From Desulfurococcaceae archaeon (GTDB lineage Archaea > Thermoproteota > Thermoprotei_A > Sulfolobales > Desulfurococcaceae): a stretch of DNA of 6,192 nt. Below are positions 4,740 through 6,192 of the stretch, one piece after another. The position numbers and the translations under genes are program-made. The stretch covers positions 1-6,192 of the forward strand of contig JAGDWH010000012.1 in NCBI GenBank assembly GCA_023269765.1, written 5' to 3'. Position 1 is the first letter of the stretch. Every line of letters begins with the position of its first letter. The notes under the pieces are model-generated. The model worked only from the letters and a program-made list of their open reading frames with translations. It was not told the DNA's origin and did not search any database.

Positions 4740-6192
4740 CCTCGGGCGACCTGATTACGAGTTGAACAGGTATGTAAATACAGGCTGCCTGTGTAGGAGA
4801 CGCGCAAGCAACTACGTAGATCTTTAGCGAGCTACTAGACCCCGGTGCCGAGTATCTCCCCTCGATGTAAACGTAGCTACTAGATCCAGAGACTAAAATG
4901 AAGGGGGATGTTTGAGCAGACAGTACTGCCCCACTAGATATGCTAATCGTGCCCGAGACGGCTCCACTAGAGTTAACGAGCGATATATTGATGCTCAAGC
5001 CCGGGTCTATGATGCTTTCTGAAGCGTCTAAAAGGAGGCGGGCATAGAGCGAGTAGCCACTGTAAATGGTCACGTTAAATACCGGCGCATAGGTGGTATT
5101 TCCTCCATAGCCGATGTAGAAAGAAACGCTTTGTAGAATAGGATCCAGGTATATGGGTTTCCACGACATGTTGAAGACATCGCCAGCTCTAATAGCTTCG
5201 GCTGGTGGGTATTGAGTGGCGAGGCAGGCCACGTTGCCAGGATAATAGACCTTGAATACCCCACCATATATTGGCGCTGTGGGATCTTCTACCGGAAGCT
5301 GTATTACCCCGCTAGCGTCACTTACTCCACTTGATACCAATACGCCAGGGAGGCTCCAAAGCTCTGCCCTGTAGTTTGCTCCAGGAATATTTATTAAAGT
5401 AATCGGCAATCCGGTTGCGACTATAAAGTTGTCGTAGAGTACGTCTACATATAAGAGGTTAGACGTGTAGCTCCCTAGACCAGCGAATCTCGGCTGGAAG
5501 GAGGCGTCGGAAGCGCTCAACCGAGCCACTAGGTTACCTGACACGTCGTATAGGTAAACGCTGAAGTAATTAGTTGTGCCTACCCTAGAGTACGCTACTC
5601 TCAATCTATACCATGTACTATTAGCGTACCCGGGTACTAATGTGCTGTTTAAAACAGACCACCCAGTACCCACATTTCTCAATATACTGAGGTAGCCGCT
5701 TGTATTCAGTGCGATTGCGTAGTAGTTGCCAACTCCGTCAGTAAGTATTACTGAGCCCCACCCGACCCCGCCTCTTATATTTAGGAGAGTTGAGACCTGA
5801 ACGCCCGCGTCGGCTGCGTAGCTGCTAATGTCTCTGTTATAGTACATGGCAGTAAAGCCTGGAAATCCAAAGTTCAAGTAACCGTAGTCTCCATATGTAC
5901 GGCTTCTCTCCCTTACGACGCTGTAACTACCATAGGGGAAAGTGAAGTTGTAGATTAATGAGCCCGTAGAGTCGTACAGGGCGACCCAGTAGACATCAAA
6001 GTAGAGGGTTTGTAGAATCCAGTAATCTGTCATCGTTATTGCATAGGTCATGTAGGGTCCGTAGCCCTGTAACTGGAGGAGGGTGCTGTTGAAGTTATAA
6101 CTTGTTGTTCCACTCGTGGCCTTGTATATTGTCGCTATTCCTATATAGCTGGGGGTTCCGTACTTCCTCCAGTAGGGAGGGGCGTCATTGTA
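4735..6192 (-). CDS. Large secreted beta-rich surface protein with LamG-like domain (N-terminus outside window)
   Basis: The frame is open from the right edge of the window (first full codon at 6192-6190) to TGA at 4737-4735, giving at least 485 residues. An ATG at 6051 is internal: the 47 codons before it are open and of the same composition (YWRKYGTPSYIGIATIYKA and onward), so the true start lies beyond the window. Counting visible residues, about 60-260 looks like a concanavalin/LamG-type jellyroll, with NYYAIALN, TWYRLRVAY, and DVLYDNFIV as its last strand. About 262-325 resembles a small Ig-like or carboxypeptidase-regulatory-like fold (SGVSDASGVIQLP). About 350-485 is another beta-sandwich rich in S and G. 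At least ten N-x-S/T sequons and a high content of Y, S, G, T and N with little K or E fit a glycosylated archaeal cell-surface protein. Three cysteines are visible (C323, C463, C471). It ends in IRSPEG with no C-terminal membrane helix, so any anchoring must come from the missing N-terminus or a partner. Likely an adhesin or surface-layer-associated protein; a carbohydrate-binding role is possible from the jellyroll, but no catalytic residues were identified. Confidence 0.75.
   Translation of the reverse strand, partial: YNDAPPYWRKYGTPSYIGIATIYKATSGTTSYNFNSTLLQLQGYGPYMTYAITMTDYWILQTLYFDVYWVALYDSTGSLIYNFTFPYGSYSVVRERSRTYGDYGYLNFGFPGFTAMYYNRDISSYAADAGVQVSTLLNIRGGVGWGSVILTDGVGNYYAIALNTSGYLSILRNVGTGWSVLNSTLVPGYANSTWYRLRVAYSRVGTTNYFSVYLYDVSGNLVARLSASDASFQPRFAGLGSYTSNLLYVDVLYDNFIVATGLPITLINIPGANYRAELWSLPGVLVSSGVSDASGVIQLPVEDPTAPIYGGVFKVYYPGNVACLATQYPPAEAIRAGDVFNMSWKPIYLDPILQSVSFYIGYGGNTTYAPVFNVTIYSGYSLYARLLLDASESIIDPGLSINISLVNSSGAVSGTISISSGAVLSAQTSPFILVSGSSSYVYIEGRYSAPGSSSSLKIYVVACASPTQAACIYIPVQLVIRSPEG

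Noticed and set aside
4735..6051. Surface protein starting at ATG 6051
   Set aside because: The frame is open for all 47 codons from 6052 to the window edge with the same tyrosine/serine/glycine-rich composition, and MTYAITMTDYW is not a signal peptide.

Overview
The window comes from an archaeon, most likely a hyperthermophilic member of the Thermoproteota (Crenarchaeota). Four things point there. The alanyl-tRNA synthetase is of the archaeal type, with a four-cysteine N-terminal module. The gene before it ends in the ALFG tail of archaeal ribosomal stalk protein P1/L12. Promoters look like archaeal TATA boxes about 26 nt from the expected transcript start. Finally, TTG start codons, AGA/AGG arginine codons and ATA isoleucine codons are common. 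No genus can be assigned from the sequence alone.

Layout. The left half (1-2912, plus strand) is translation housekeeping: the last 18 codons of a probable ribosomal stalk protein, a 110-bp gap with a promoter, then a complete alaS. A 124-bp gap between convergent genes (2913-3036) follows. It holds a TATA-like element and an imperfect inverted repeat that could close an 86-nt structured RNA. The right half (3037-6192, minus strand) is an envelope module. In its direction of transcription it has a large secreted beta-rich surface protein whose N-terminus lies outside the window, a small membrane-anchored or secreted protein 5 to 38 bp behind it, and, after an 88-bp gap with its own TATA box, a membrane-spanning one-component regulator with a sensor domain outside and a winged-helix DNA-binding domain inside.

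How the genes may work together. The stalk protein and AlaRS belong to a gene neighbourhood (L11-L1-L10-L12-alaS) known from several archaea. The minus-strand genes suggest a surface structure or adhesin with an anchoring or pilin-like partner, plus a regulator that could tie envelope state to transcription. That link rests only on proximity, orientation and topology.

Most notable. The 181-aa gene has no good conventional start: its best ribosome binding site and a positively charged n-region both point to an in-frame ATA codon upstream of the annotated TTG. The convergent intergenic region may carry a small RNA. The regulator-surface protein pairing is a candidate envelope-sensing module. 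I see no CRISPR array, insertion sequence, tRNA or rRNA gene.
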